Source: Salminus brasiliensis (Eukaryota; Chordata; Actinopteri; Characiformes; Bryconidae). From it: DNA of 64,000 bases. Below are positions 39,001 through 49,815 of the stretch, in pieces (position 1 is the first letter of the stretch; each line of letters starts with the position of its first letter). The position numbers were made by a program, and so were the translations under genes. The stretch spans positions 17,045,933 to 17,109,932 of the forward strand of contig NC_132894.1 in the NCBI RefSeq assembly GCF_030463535.1, given 5' to 3'. The notes beneath the pieces were generated by a model, which saw only the letters and a program-made list of their open reading frames with translations, was not told where the DNA came from and did no database searches.

Positions 39001-42000
39001 TGAAGCTAATGATAGTAAAAAGTGTCTGCCTTTTGACTTAAGCTGAGGCATCATGGACAATTCGGAACAGGCGTAGCCACAGGCGAAGCAATACAGTTAA
39101 AAGCTCACTAAAATAACAGAAAAACACACACAGTGTCAGTCATAAACAGCAATCTAAAACAAATCACAGAGCGCGAGCACAGAGGCGGCCCATCCAAGCC
39201 ATGTTAATTATCTCTCTTTAAACACGCCCCCTGGGTAACCGATATTTATCCTCTGCAAGCTCAACTCATGCCACTTATGAGCTCCTACGCTGCCTTTGTG
39301 AGGTCTTAATAAGCTCTTAAGGAGAAAAGAAAGAAAGCCCATTGTGTTAGAGAAGCTGTCGTGGAGTATAGAAAAGTGATCTCTAAAGGAATGCTGAGGT
39401 GTAACATCATCCCAAGAGATTACATCACCTCTTTAAATCCTTTCTGATGAGCTTTCCAGATGAAAAGCCTCAGCCCACACCTAAAAGAAAGCTGCTGTCC
39501 AAAAACAGCAACAGGTTCATATGGCAAACAGGTGAAAATACATAAATATCAACCCAGAGTCATTCATTTGGAGGGGAATATATACATTACACAAAACCTT
39601 TTTAATCTTTGCCTAGGGAAAAATAAAGCCTTTGTTGCCATAAGAAGTAGCATTAATGTTAGGACTATTCCGTGAATCACCAAAATCTAAATGTCTCTCT
39701 ACTTTCCCATAAAAATAAAATCTCTGATGCAACGCAGCAGGTTCTAATACATGTTGTGTAGTAAGCCATATAATTATACACATTTGCATCACAACTTTAT
39801 TACATAAAATGTAATTCATTACATAATTATTATTTTTTTATTTCTATTATTTATATTGTGTATATAGTGGTCATTTATCTACATTTTTGCATCTGAGTGT
39901 CTTGCTATCCATTTTCTGCTGTGATACTGAGAATTTCCCCACTGTGGGACTAATAAAGGATTATCTTATCTTATCTTAAATGTCAATTTATATGAATCAA
40001 TGAATCATTCAGATTCTTTATTTTGTACTATCTCAATCTTTCCGCCTTCACAGTATGTTTTAAGTCATTGTATATCTGAACAGTGAAGCACCATTTGACC
40101 AAATCTGACCTTTATATACATCAAAATTCATGCTGCCTCTTCTACCAGCAGTCAATCAATCAAGTCAATCCTCCAGTTAAGCCTGGTTTCATCAGTGCTA
40201 AGAATGTTGTTCCAGAACTGATCATGCCTTTATAGATCTTTTCTATCATTCTAATCTGGGTTTTCTTGTCTTGAGGGTCACCAGTGGTTACGGGGTCCCA
40301 TGAAGAGCTACTAAATAGAAATTCAACACTTGGAATGAACTCCCAGCCTTTGTGTATGAGTAGCTATGTATAAAAATAGCTGTCATTTCTAAAGGATTAT
40401 TAAGGTCTACACTTCATATCTTGTCCAAATACTTTTTAACCTGGCTGTATAAACATTACTCAGAATAATAAGAATTACAAAACCAGCTTTAAACACTACA
40501 AACCTTTTCCTCAATTTCACACAATTTGCAAACTAGCAAAATTCATGGGAATGGATTTTGGGCTATTTGGTTTATACATTCAACAAACCCTCAGAGAACC
40601 GAGAGAGCAGCCATCTGAAAGATGCCATCTTAATGAGAGGGAAAGAGAGGGGAGAGAGAAAGTTAGAGTGAAGCAGGGAGAGGAAGTAAAAGGCAAAGAT
40701 ACAGAGAGAGGTATAGGCGCACGATGCTCTTCAATACAGGCCATCGTCAGCCATGTCCGCAATCCTGCGGCTCTGTGAGTTAGGCCACGTTAAGCAGCGT
40801 CACTCAGCCTGATGGCTGTCCTTTTGTTCTCCACTTCTCTACCACATGGCCAGCTGTTTCACTGCTGCAGCTCTGAGCACAAAAGAAAAAAATACTTACC
40901 ACAAAGACATGCACCCCAGCATATCTAAACACACTTTATGACATCTGACAGCAAAAATGTTGCGTGAAATTGTTGCGGGGTTAACCCCTCAGGGATAGAG
41001 GCATGGAGCCCCCTCGCTGTAGCTGAACTAAAAGCTTGGTGGGTTTTTGGAGTGCGTACACTTCGACGTTTATCTTTAACATTCTAATTCTGTCATTATC
41101 CTGATCATCGAATGACACGGTGTGATTGTAATGGTTTCTGTCTGGGCTTTTCACACACTAAACACCAAACGGAGCTCACCCTTGATCTTCGACTCATAGA
41201 TGGAGAATCATGTTAAAAAGGAACCACATTCAAGCAGCCCTATTTGACTGCCGTATCGAGAAGAACTATGAGTGATGGTGGCAGCTGAATGGCTGTGCCC
41301 TTTTATGTGGAAAGGAAGAGTTCATTTGAAAGTGAGAGTGGAGAATGAAAGAGACCCAGTTATGAGGTCCTGCTTCGTGCATGTAGTGCCAGCCGCCAGA
41401 TTTAATGGCCCTGTTACAACTGAAAACAGCATGCAGTTCAAAACCATGCCATCATCTAGCCTTCAAACAACTTATAGATACAGATAAGATGGCAAACTAG
41501 CTGTAATAATGAGACAGAAACAGGCACCATTACTGCTAAAAGGCATAGATTTCCAAATACACACTATGCTCTACAGTACTTTCAAAGCAAGTACGAATAT
41601 CGATAAGAATTGGAGCCGCACTATTTTAAAGAGCTCTTTGAAACTTGCTTTCCTATCTATTTTCTTTGCCCTTGACTGATATGTAGCTCATGGCCTCCGT
41701 AATACTGGCAGAGTTGACTAGCCTATAGATGCACATGACTACTAGACTAGTTTGAATGCATGCAACAGAAAGAATATATAAAGAGTACTGCTTCTAAAGA
41801 ATATGAGCAGATGATTCACAGCTATCTCCAAAATAGCAACTTTACAGTCCCATTTTTGGCCCTGGTCAAAATCACAACCACATTTCATGCCTCCCTGCAC
41901 CAACTGGGTTACGGTGCAGTAAGTGTAGGCATAGGTCTAATGACATTTCCCCGAAAGAGAATTCTAAGCGCTTTTTATAATCATTTTCCTTGGCGGTTAC

Positions 42001-44882
42001 AATGCTGTTATTAGTACACAGCGAGGGGTTAAGGGAAACAGGGTCTCACAGTGCTCTTTGTGGTCCCCCTCATCCTGTAAACATACATTTTAACACAGTG
42101 TTTTCAGCACAATATTTTATTACCCAGTGTGACTAAGCACACGTGTTTCAACAACAACTGAATAACTGATTTTAAAGCTGACTGTAAACATGCTGTGAAT
42201 ATTACACAGGAAACTGAATCAGAGCATTCAGTCAAAGCATTACCATACATAAGTATTCGTAACAGCCCCTAAAAAGCATTTCGTTTTGAAATCTGAAAAT
42301 ACTAACATTTTAAATAACCTGAGAGTTGCTTGTTTGGAGTTTAACTGAAACACTTCTATATGTTGATACAATACAACTCAAAAAAAAAAAAAGAACTACA
42401 AAGTACTACAATAATTCATATTCTGTGTCTGTATTAGATATAATTTTGTCTGTCTGGAAAAAGTAAAACCTGATCAGCTAAAAGGTTAAGTAACGTGTAG
42501 GCAGAATAAAGTTTGACATATTGTACTAGAACCATCCACAAGTTTTTCCTGTAAAGATTTTTTTTAGGTTAAAGGAACATTATGTAGCATTTGTACCTTA
42601 AAAAAAACAACTTCAAAATCATAGTGATGCTCCACTAACTTGTAATAGGGAGAAAAGCATCTCTATCATTGCCTCGTTGGGCTCGGCACACTGCTTACTA
42701 CACTATGTAACTTTGGTGAAGCGGTCAGGACAATGCTCACAAGAACTGCATAACGCTGCTTAACCTGAGTGATATGTGTGCGCAACCCTGTGATATTAGT
42801 GTATCACACGAGTCCACATACTTCTTTCTCTTCCAATGACGGTTCTGTATCTCTCAGCTTGTCCAGAAATGCAGGAGTAAAGTAAGTCCTTTAGGGCTGT
42901 CTGTAGGGGTTGGGGAGTCCAAAAGCAAGAAAAACCAATTCTTTCATAATGCTGCTTTAACTTGCTGGTTCAACCCTTTCACTCCTTTCCAAGCCACTTG
43001 GTATACTATACTGGATATTTTCACAAGATCAAAAGGAAAAGTATGTCTGGCCTCAGATGATGAATGTCACCAAACGCCTCTCCCTCTGTCTCACACGTTA
43101 TCATACTTGCTTTGAAGGAGAAACACTATCTGATCAAATTTACCACAGAAACTTCTTAAACATGGTCTCTGTGTCATTCTTTTCCTACCAGACTTGAATG
43201 ATGTGTGATATCTTATAGTGTGCCCTCAACAAAAGCATTTCTTCCAACACTGGATATTCTGTAGTCATTTGCATGACAAATTATGACATCCTCAGCCCTC
43301 GTACATTAACGTAGATCTGCCAGCAAAGCAACCGACTGCCAGTTTCGAGACCTGGGAGTGAAAAGGGGATTTAAATTATAATGCTCCAGGTTTTCAGACA
43401 GTTCTTTGATCATACCAGGCTGGTTAGCAGTACTGTACTGTGTTTTAATGCCACTAAAATGACATTTTTAAGTATGGATCAAAAGAAGAAAAACTAAGAA
43501 CATGTCTAGCAATGTCGTATAAACAATGGCTACGATGCAACACCCACATTCAACACCTCTTACTACATGGCACACTATACTATATACTATACCTTATACT
43601 ATATAGCTTTTTACACTAATTTACACATTTTTTCTCTAACAACTTCACATCAAATATAAATCTAATCAAACAGCCAAGACATGTTTGTTGCATAGTTTGC
43701 TACTATGCCTAATGCATCATGCATAAATATGGCCTATCAGGGTTGATGGGTAAGGTATTAGGCTGATATCAGATTTCAGGTATTAGGTCAGATGAATAAA
43801 AAGAAGAAGAAATCCACACACATTGCATTATGATGTTGTTGCTGCTCAAACACTCTACTACCGCACAGAAAGAAATACATAATAACATGACATCACACTA
43901 TGTCACACAAACAACAGAAGTTTGAGCATGATAGGCTACTTATAGATATTCAAATTAAGTGAAATTCCTTCATTAAAAAATCGATTACTAATGTGTACTA
44001 GTTTTTAGGAAAATAAAATGGATCAGTTATGGTATCAGCTGATACTTCAAATTTAAATGTCGATACTGGTACTGGAAGGAAGATGTGGTATCATGCCAGA
44101 TTAGTATTGTGCAACAGAAATCCTCACACATTTGCTTTAAAACACATCAAGTTATTAAGCAATCTCAAATCTCAGACTTTTCATATGTAGTTTCTAGACA
44201 TACTGTTACATATAAGAAAATAGAATCAGATACAAACGCAAGTATATTTAATATTACTTAACAGCTGGACTTTTTTTAAGCAAACAACATGGTCTATGTT
44301 TTTATAACTTGATAGCTGCACTAGCCTTAATAAGATTTGGGATCAGTGGTAAATTGTGTCAATTAGATTTTACACCAAATTGTCACTTTAAATGTGATGG
44401 CAAACTTTAAAAGAACACATTTTCAGTAAGGGATAGTAAAATTTTGCCTCATAAACTAGCATAAGACCTAATCCTAACAACAAATCAATGAGCAGTCTAG
44501 GTGACCTATAGGGATTGGCCATCCTGATCTGGTTTATTCAGAGCTAAGCAGACTAAAACTTTTCTCATAATTGAGTAAAATATGTAATATCAGTTAAAAT
44601 GCATGACCAATGCAACCCAATCTCATTTCCCTCTCTCTCCTTTCTCTCATTCGCTTCTCTCTCTCATCAGTGCCGACTGTACCTTCGCCTGCATTTGTAA
44701 ATCACAGGCCGGAACAAGTGGGAAGCGAAGGAGAAAATTAGATCAAGTAGAAATGTGCAGTCTTTGCTGCAGTCTGGGTGCTGCAGTGGCTCAACCTCTG
44801 AACTGCTTCCCGCCACCCACCAAGGAAAGAGGCAGCAAGCTCACAGTGGACACCCACACACATAGGCGCATTCACAGGCGTG

Positions 44883-44915
<33 letters not shown>

Positions 44916-46558
44916 TTGACCCCACGCTCTTGACGAAGCATGAGGTGAGAACTGGAAACACTGACAGTCACACAGCAGTTGTGGAGCTGCGAGAAAGTGT
45001 GAGCAGGAGTCGTCATTGCTTGCATATTTTTCACAATGTGGATCTGATTAAGTTGAGAGGTCTGTTTTAATGCTAACCGTCGTAAAGAAGCCAGGAGATC
45101 AATTCATTCTCTTAAAACGACTGCAAATACAAGATGACTTCAATTACTGAGAAGCATAAAAGTCGGAACTGTGGGAGGGTATACAGGCTGTTGTCAGTTC
45201 ATTTAAGACAACTCGCAGTAGTCGCCTCATGACCAGCAGTACAGCCAGCCACACTTAACTAAAATTGCACACCATTTCCAGCCAGTTTAGGGGCCGCCCT
45301 TATTAATGCGCCGGCGACCCAGGTGGGCAAGGGTCTACAGAGGAAAACACCCTCAAGACCAGACCACTTCTCCCAGCCAAGTTGCCTCAGCCAGGATTTA
45401 AGTGGAACACCAAACTTAATCACTTTCCCACCCACCAAACTGAACACATATGAAATGGGCCTGAAAGTAGCCGGCCTATTTTTAACTGAGGACTGAGGAC
45501 TGAAAGATTCTCAGCAAAAACAGACTTTTTTTTTTAGCTAAGCTAAAGCAAGGACCATGAAAAGCCTTTATAAGAAACAATAGGGCTACTGGGGGTGGGT
45601 GATATGATAAAAAAAAAGGATAAAAGGATAAAGGTGCACGTATTCGTCACTGTACAGTGTACACTGTACAGCGAAATGTGTCCTCCGCATTTAACCCATC
45701 TGGTAGTGAACACACACTCACACACACACACGTGTTAGGGGCAGTGAGTACACACACACACCCAGAGCGGTGGGCAGCCAACTCCAGCGCCCGGGGAGCA
45801 GAGAGGGTAAAGGGCCTTGCTCAAGGGCCCAACAGTGGCAGCTTGCCGAGCCCGGGAATCGAACCCACAACCCTGTTATCGATATCCCGGCGCTCTAACC
45901 GCTGAGCCACCACTGCCCCTCAAGGGTAGAAATACTAGATCACGATATATTTTAAGACTTTTTTATCACGATACATGTGATCACAGTAGCAATCTGTAAA
46001 AACATCAGTAGCAACAGACTCGATACACATAAGTACTATTCTCACGATTTTTTTTTTTTTTTTGCTGCTCTCTTTATCTTATTAAACCAGTCTAATTACA
46101 CTGTTAGTAATGAAAGCTGCAGCTGATCAGTGTTTAATAAGCATAATCATTTTTCACGATACGATCAAATATCGTCATATTGCCCAGCTCTAATTGCTAC
46201 TAATATTTGACGTATTCTGCGCATGCGCGGTCTTGATTTGTACATTTGAACATGTACGAGTTATGAGAATATTATTTTAGCAGAAACAGATTTTTTTCCC
46301 AGAAAAACAAACAAACAAATAAACAAATGTTAGCGTAAATGACTCTAGCTAGTTAATGTAACCTAACCCGAGCCGTCTCACCTGCAGATGTTGAAACGTG
46401 GAGGTGAGCTGAGTTATGTGGAGAGTAAGGCAGCGAGAGGTGCACCTCGCACTGATAAGCTTCTCCGCCGTCTCTCCGTCCTCAGCACCAGACCTCCGAC
46501 CAACGGCCAACTCGAAAACACACCACAGCAGCACGGAGACGAACCGGGAGCCCACCAT
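11182..46558 (-). CDS. anos1: Anosmin-1 (Kallmann syndrome 1 protein)
   Basis: Secreted matrix glycoprotein; known role in olfactory/GnRH axon guidance and FGF-receptor signalling with heparan sulphate. Thirteen coding exons (minus): 46382-46558, 38597-38644, 28465-28527, 27108-27315, 26260-26444, 24480-24609, 20830-21032, 18660-18798, 17286-17429, 16448-16542, 14813-14981, 14338-14564, 11182-11322; phases agree, 642 residues. Signal peptide 1-~20; Cys-rich box to ~117; WAP domain with all eight cysteines (119,132,136,142,148,149,153,157; [15 protein letters not shown]); four fibronectin-III domains from ~166 (VPLKPRK), ~272, ~400 and ~521. Highly conserved blocks include [14 protein letters not shown] and [11 protein letters not shown]. 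The basic C-terminal tail of the mammalian protein is missing and two N-terminal cysteines are replaced. Teleosts have two paralogues; which one this is cannot be told. The exon 9/10 junction is ambiguous. Confidence 0.95.
11323..14337. other. anos1 intron 12, no other gene seen
   Basis: About 3 kb of AT-rich intron between exons 13 and 12. Short open frames on both strands lack family signals. A short AT microsatellite lies near 11707-11724. Confidence 0.6.
17655..17727. repeat. (TA)n microsatellite
   Basis: An uninterrupted TA run of about 53 bases (17672-17724) with imperfect flanks, in the anos1 intron between exons 9 and 8. Confidence 0.95.
20017..20058. repeat. (ATT)n microsatellite
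   Basis: About 13 trinucleotide units in an anos1 intron. They account for the poly-isoleucine stretch in a plus-strand frame that is not a gene. Confidence 0.95.
21033..24479. other. anos1 intron 6, no other gene seen
   Basis: About 3.4 kb between exons 7 and 6. Open frames at 22602-23077 occur on both strands and have no recognisable features. A T-tract lies at about 23424-23439. Confidence 0.6.
26961..27052. repeat. (TA)n microsatellite beside anos1 exon 4
   Basis: TA/TATG repeats end only 55 bases downstream (minus sense) of the donor of the WAP-domain exon. They create artificial Tyr/Ile-rich frames on both strands. Confidence 0.95.
28852..29140 (-). repeat. Dispersed repeat with L2-type tail, copy A
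   Basis: This ~290-base block begins TACATTTAGGGCATTTAAAT...CCAGAGCGACTTAC, the reverse of the tail found on many teleost L2/V-SINE-type elements. It matches 31282-31574 over most of its length. It lies in anos1 intron 2 just upstream (minus sense) of exon 3. The exact family is not determined. Confidence 0.7.
29141..31133. other. anos1 intron 2 sequence, no gene confirmed
   Basis: A 125-codon plus-strand frame at 29686-30063 is the longest here. It has no recognised domain, signal peptide or convincing exon context and overlaps another frame, so I treat it as chance. Confidence 0.5.
31282..31574 (-). repeat. Dispersed repeat with L2-type tail, copy B
   Basis: Second copy of the 28852-29140 repeat, with the better preserved tail motif CGGCATTTAGCAGACGCTCT. 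It is bracketed by a duplicated ~120-base host segment (31134-31253 and 31575-31695). Confidence 0.75.
31696..34830. other. anos1 intron 2 sequence, nothing recognised
   Basis: AT-rich intronic DNA. The open frames (for example minus 32170-32512) have no family features. No RNA gene or repeat family was identified. Confidence 0.5.
34832..35350 (+). mobile_element. DNA transposon remnant, copy A
   Basis: Starts with the terminal motif ACAGTCAGGTCCATAAGTAT continuing TTGGACAGTGAC, common at the ends of teleost cut-and-paste elements. It continues with internal sequence (ATGGTTTCATCTGTCCAAAA) shared in kind with the fragment at 40.1-40.45 kb. No intact transposase. The right end is not seen, so the boundary at 35350 is approximate. 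Confidence 0.6.
35351..38596. other. anos1 intron 2 sequence, nothing recognised
   Basis: About 3.2 kb, ending at the 48-base exon 2. Short GT-rich stretch near 36520-36550. No gene, RNA or repeat family recognised. Confidence 0.5.
39850..39978 (+). mobile_element. 3' end of a non-LTR retrotransposon
   Basis: The sequence CCCCACTGTGGGACTAATAA followed by AGGATTATC and a short (TTATC)n tail is typical of 5'-truncated teleost LINE 3' ends. Only ~130 bases remain and no coding part is left. It is in anos1 intron 1. Confidence 0.6.
40080..40450 (+). mobile_element. DNA transposon remnant, copy B (right end)
   Basis: Ends with GTCCAAATACTTTTTAACCT followed by GGCTGTA, the inverted counterpart of the left terminus at 34832. 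The interior (CTGGTTTCATCAGTGCTAAG, then TTGTTCCAGAACTG) resembles 35105-35200. The left end is missing. In anos1 intron 1. Confidence 0.6.
40451..45467. other. anos1 intron 1 sequence, no gene seen
   Basis: About 5 kb of intron. A (CA)n run at 44883-44906 lies inside overlapping plus and minus frames at 44603-45070 that are repeat-driven. Otherwise nothing recognised. Confidence 0.55.
45468..46198. mobile_element. hAT-like element copy 1, split by a SINE
   Basis: Left part (45468-45610) holds GGACTGAGGACTGAAAG, AGGGCTACTG and GGTGATATGAT. The right part (45925-46198) ends with CATATTGCCCAGCTCTA, the inverted form of the TAGGGCTGGGCAATATGG terminus typical of teleost elements. The same interior (TGCTGCTCTCTTTATC..., CTGCAGCTGATCAGTGTTTA) recurs at 47557-48000. 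A SINE interrupts it. The copy is in anos1 intron 1, within 200 bases of exon 1. Confidence 0.65.
45651..45920 (-). mobile_element. tRNA-derived SINE inserted in the hAT-like copy
   Basis: The 3' part of this block (plus strand) carries GGGAATCGAACCCACAAC, the reverse complement of a tRNA-type B box, then GGCGCTCTAACCGCTGAGCC. The internal sequence GCGAAATGTGTCCTCCGCAT is common in fish SINE-type repeats. An embedded CA-rich stretch lies at 45711-45762. A 20-base perfect palindrome (45651-45670) sits at its other end. Confidence 0.65.
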
Positions 46559-47108
46559 GTTCCTGTTCTCGGCGCGCGAGCTGCACTTCCCGAAGTTCCG
46601 ACGCGTAAATCCCACGCGAAGTGTGAAATTTCTCCCAAGTGCGGCGCGTGCTCTACAGAGGGGCTGAGGAGGAAAGGACGTTTCCACACAGACACTCCCA
46701 CCATGCCTGCACGTGCGCCGCTTCAGTGTTGCTTCAGCGCCAGAGACTGCGACCAAAACACGTAGCTCGTAGTAGCACAGATTTGCACGTGGACGTAATT
46801 AGACTTAAGCCTAGATTTGTGCAGAAATGCACGTTTTATCATAGGCACTCGTACCATCGCTAGTTTCTATGCTGATGCTGGAGACTAAAAAAAAAAAGTG
46901 CCACTTCAGCTGTTTTTGTAGCTATAGCTGCTTACCCTTGAGTCATAATGTCATGACATACAATGACATATGGTTTCAAATATAGTCCTAAAAAAGCATA
47001 CAACAAGGATTCCACTAATCCACCTATTAATTTATTTATAATGCATTTATTTGCTAATTGTTAATTCGTCAAGAAAGCCAAATAATGCAAATCCAGACAG
47101 TCACATTA
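46559..47108. other. anos1: anos1 5'UTR/promoter region
   Basis: The ~200 bases upstream of the anos1 ATG are GC-richer than their surroundings and presumably contain the leader. Beyond ~46770 the sequence turns AT-rich. No TATA box is evident. Open frames here on both strands are shadows of exon 1 or chance. Confidence 0.4.
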
Positions 47109-47460
47109 CAGTGGTATGCAAAGGTTCATGCACCCCTGTTTTTCTAAAAGCATTAAGATTCATGTTTGAGCAAGATCACTAGCAATTACTAGGATCATGG
47201 ATTTGGAGGTGTGTTTAGGATCACTGTCATTCTGTAAAAGCCATCCTCCTTTCATGTTCAGCTTTTTTACAGACAGTGTGACGTTTGCTTTCGGAATTGT
47301 CTGGTATTTCACTGAATTGATTCTACCCCTCTGCCCCTGTTGTGGTGAGGATGCAAGAAAGGTTTTCTTCTGATGCTTGTTCTTCTTATGACTAACGCAT
47401 TCCTGCAAGTGTTGCTGCACAGTAGAACAGTGCATCACCACTCCAGAGTCTGCTCAAGCT
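47109..47460 (-). mobile_element. Tc1/mariner-like transposase remnant
   Basis: A terminal-repeat-like start CAGTGGTATGCAAAGGTTCA (47109) is followed by a minus-strand frame containing LLQNDSDPKHTSK, a decayed version of the Tc1 transposase QQDNDPKHT catalytic block. The rest of the transposase is missing, so the copy cannot be active. Confidence 0.65.
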
Positions 47461-47489
47461 TCCCGAAAATCTTTTGCAGTCTAGCAAAA

Positions 47490-48000
47490 CGGCCTATTTT
47501 TAACTAAGGACTGAGGACTAAAATTCTCAGCAACCCTTTATAAGGAACAATTGCTACTAGGGCTGGGCAATATGGTAAAAATACTAGATCACGATATTTA
47601 AAGACTTTTTTTGCAATAAACAATATTCATCATGATACATGTAATGACAGATGCAACAGATAACACCACTACCGGCCAGTGAGCTACCACACCATGTGGG
47701 AGACTGGGGTTCGATTCCTGGTCTGGGTGACTATGATGCGCTACACCAATAAGATTCCTTGGGCAAGACTCCTAACACTACATTGGCCCTCCTCTGCAAT
47801 ATGAGTAACCTTGTAAGTCGCTCTGGATAAGAGCGTCAGCTAAATGCCACAAATGTAAATATAAAGTACTATTCTCACGTACGGAGTACAGTGATTTTTA
47901 TTCAACATCTGCTGCTCTCTTTATCATATCAAACCAGTCTAATTACACTGTTAGTAATGAAAGCTGCAGCTGATCAGTGTTTATTAAGCACTAATAGTAT
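47490..48000. mobile_element. hAT-like element copy 2, split by another SINE
   Basis: Matches the 45468-46198 element: GGCCTATTTTTAACTAAGGA and ACTGAGGACTAAA, the terminus AGGGCTGGGCAATATGG, and the right interior CTGCAGCTGATCAGTGTTTA. No right terminus is seen. It is interrupted by a SINE (47652-47866) that differs from the one in copy 1. Confidence 0.65.
47652..47866 (+). mobile_element. tRNA-derived SINE with L2-type tail (plus copy)
   Basis: Head contains GGCCAGTGAGCTACCACACC and the B box-like GGGGTTCGATTCCTGGTC. The tail is GTCGCTCTGGATAAGAGCGT followed by CAGCTAAATGCC, the LINE-type tail shared by many teleost SINEs. A reverse-orientation copy is at 52563-52725. Confidence 0.8.
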
Positions 48001-49815
48001 AACAATAAAAGTTTTTGCAGTCTAGCAATCCTACAAGCACTCTCCCGGAACTCAACTCGAACTCCACAATTCCTGTTGACTGCCGTCACTGTGGATATCA
48101 TTGATTTTCATTTGTTCAGGGTGCTAGGCAGCTGCTTAGAGGAACCCATGGTTACATATAATGCTTTAAAAAATGGCCATCATCTGGCTTTTCCTAGCGA
48201 TGATTGTGACGTTCTAGCCATAACCCTACCAAAAACACTCACATATTTCTGTCTAGTTATAGCAAGGAATGTTTTGGTCCAAATTGGAATCTGGACACAA
48301 GAAAGTGCATCTGGAGTATAATACAACATCTGGCACAGCCATGGTTAAATTACGCAAGTGATTTCCTCCACAGTTGTTAGTAATTTTGGAGGTGAAGCAG
48401 AAAGGGATAGGGAATGTAAAAGTTGGGAGAAAATGTGTAGAGCGCACTTAGATGCCTTTCTCAGGAGCAAGGTTATGGCATAAAACCCAATTTGTTACAC
48501 ACAGTGTTCAGTCATTTGTTTGAAATATGTGTAATCACGTTCGAAAACATACCAATGTGGAGTTATTCAGTCACTGAGAGGAGAGATCAATGATTATGAC
48601 CTCTGCTTCTGCTCCATGTCTCTTGGGAATGAGCATTTAGGAAAATTTTATTGAACACAAGTAGGAGCCAAATTTGTTCCAAAGCCACATGATCTAAATG
48701 TCAGTATTTGGATCAAGATAAGCGGTTTGCAGTGTAAACGGACCTCCTCACAACACAGGAGTTTAAGAATTCAATATTCTAAAGAGGTCCAACATTGATC
48801 CTCGAATAAGGCACAAGTCATTCCTAAAGAATTTTTGCAGGATGGTTTAAATCAAAAACTACTTACCCAGCGTGTGTGTGTGTGTGTGTGCTTCACTGTT
48901 AGTCTTTCTCGGTCTTCACTGAGCACACATAAGTAAAGTAATGAAGTAAAGTGATGAAACTGAAACAGGCTTTTGGGATTAAAACATCTGCTCAGATTAA
49001 GAGATGCATATTTTTAGCAGATGATCGTGACGGAAAAATGAGATTCTCTTTTATGGTTCAGGCAATGATATGCTCATGTTATAGTTATAATTATAAACCA
49101 CCATCAGAAAGGACATAGACATAGCAGGCACTGTAGATGTTCTGCTTTCTCAAAAAATATTTTAACTTTTTACCTTTCACCATATTTTAAGTTCATTTAA
49201 TAGAAAACTATGCAGAATAAAATATGTGCCATTCATTCACGTTAACAGGTTTCTCAAAATTCATCATGAAACATTTGAAAGAAAAAAAAAATCAGCTGAA
49301 TCCTTTTTAAATACGTTCTCTCTTTCTCAGAACTCTCAATTCTAATCAATTCTAGACCAATGATTAGACTGGTCATTAAAGTTGAAAAAACTACCAACGT
49401 TTTTCTGCTATAACCAAATTCAGCACCTTAAGATTTGATTTAGTAGCTAATAAGCAGAATCAGGTGTGTTAGAACAGGGATAACCTTCAGAAACCTTACA
49501 TACTCCAGGCCTGGAAAAAGATCTGTCGCCCTCAAGTGGCAAAAGTACTATCACTCACTTCTTTAAATCAGCCTAAAGATGAATCATTAATTGCATTCTT
49601 TTTTCTTTACTTTGCTTTCAGAGTTTACCGATGTGACCTTTCACCTTCTGTAGTTGTGAGGCCAGCGCACCAGACCTTGGCTTCTTTTCAACATGATGTT
49701 TTGTTAATCTATGTCAAAGTCCATGTCATGGTCTTTTTCTTTTTCAGGCATAAACAAGTGAACGACAGCATTCGGAAATAATTGGTAGCATAGCCTGACC
49801 ACCTTTGCATCGACA
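48001..49815. other. Gap upstream of ahsg
   Basis: Contains a (GT)n run at 48872-48890. The last few hundred bases should hold the ahsg promoter and leader, but I could not fix a TATA box or start site. Short plus and minus frames at 48076-48447 and 49536-49781 show no features. Confidence 0.4.

Noticed and set aside
44603-45070. 155-codon plus-strand frame with a Thr/His-rich stretch
   Set aside because: Driven by a (CA)n microsatellite; no domain, and it lies inside anos1 intron 1 with an equally long minus-strand frame over the same bases.
46219-46230. TGCGCATGCGCG, an NRF1-type site near anos1
   Set aside because: It lies inside intron 1 directly after a transposon end, not in the upstream promoter, and a single motif match is weak evidence.
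46388-46863. Plus-strand frames opposite anos1 exon 1
   Set aside because: They are antisense shadows of the GC-rich exon and leader; the minus frame matches anosmin with a signal peptide.
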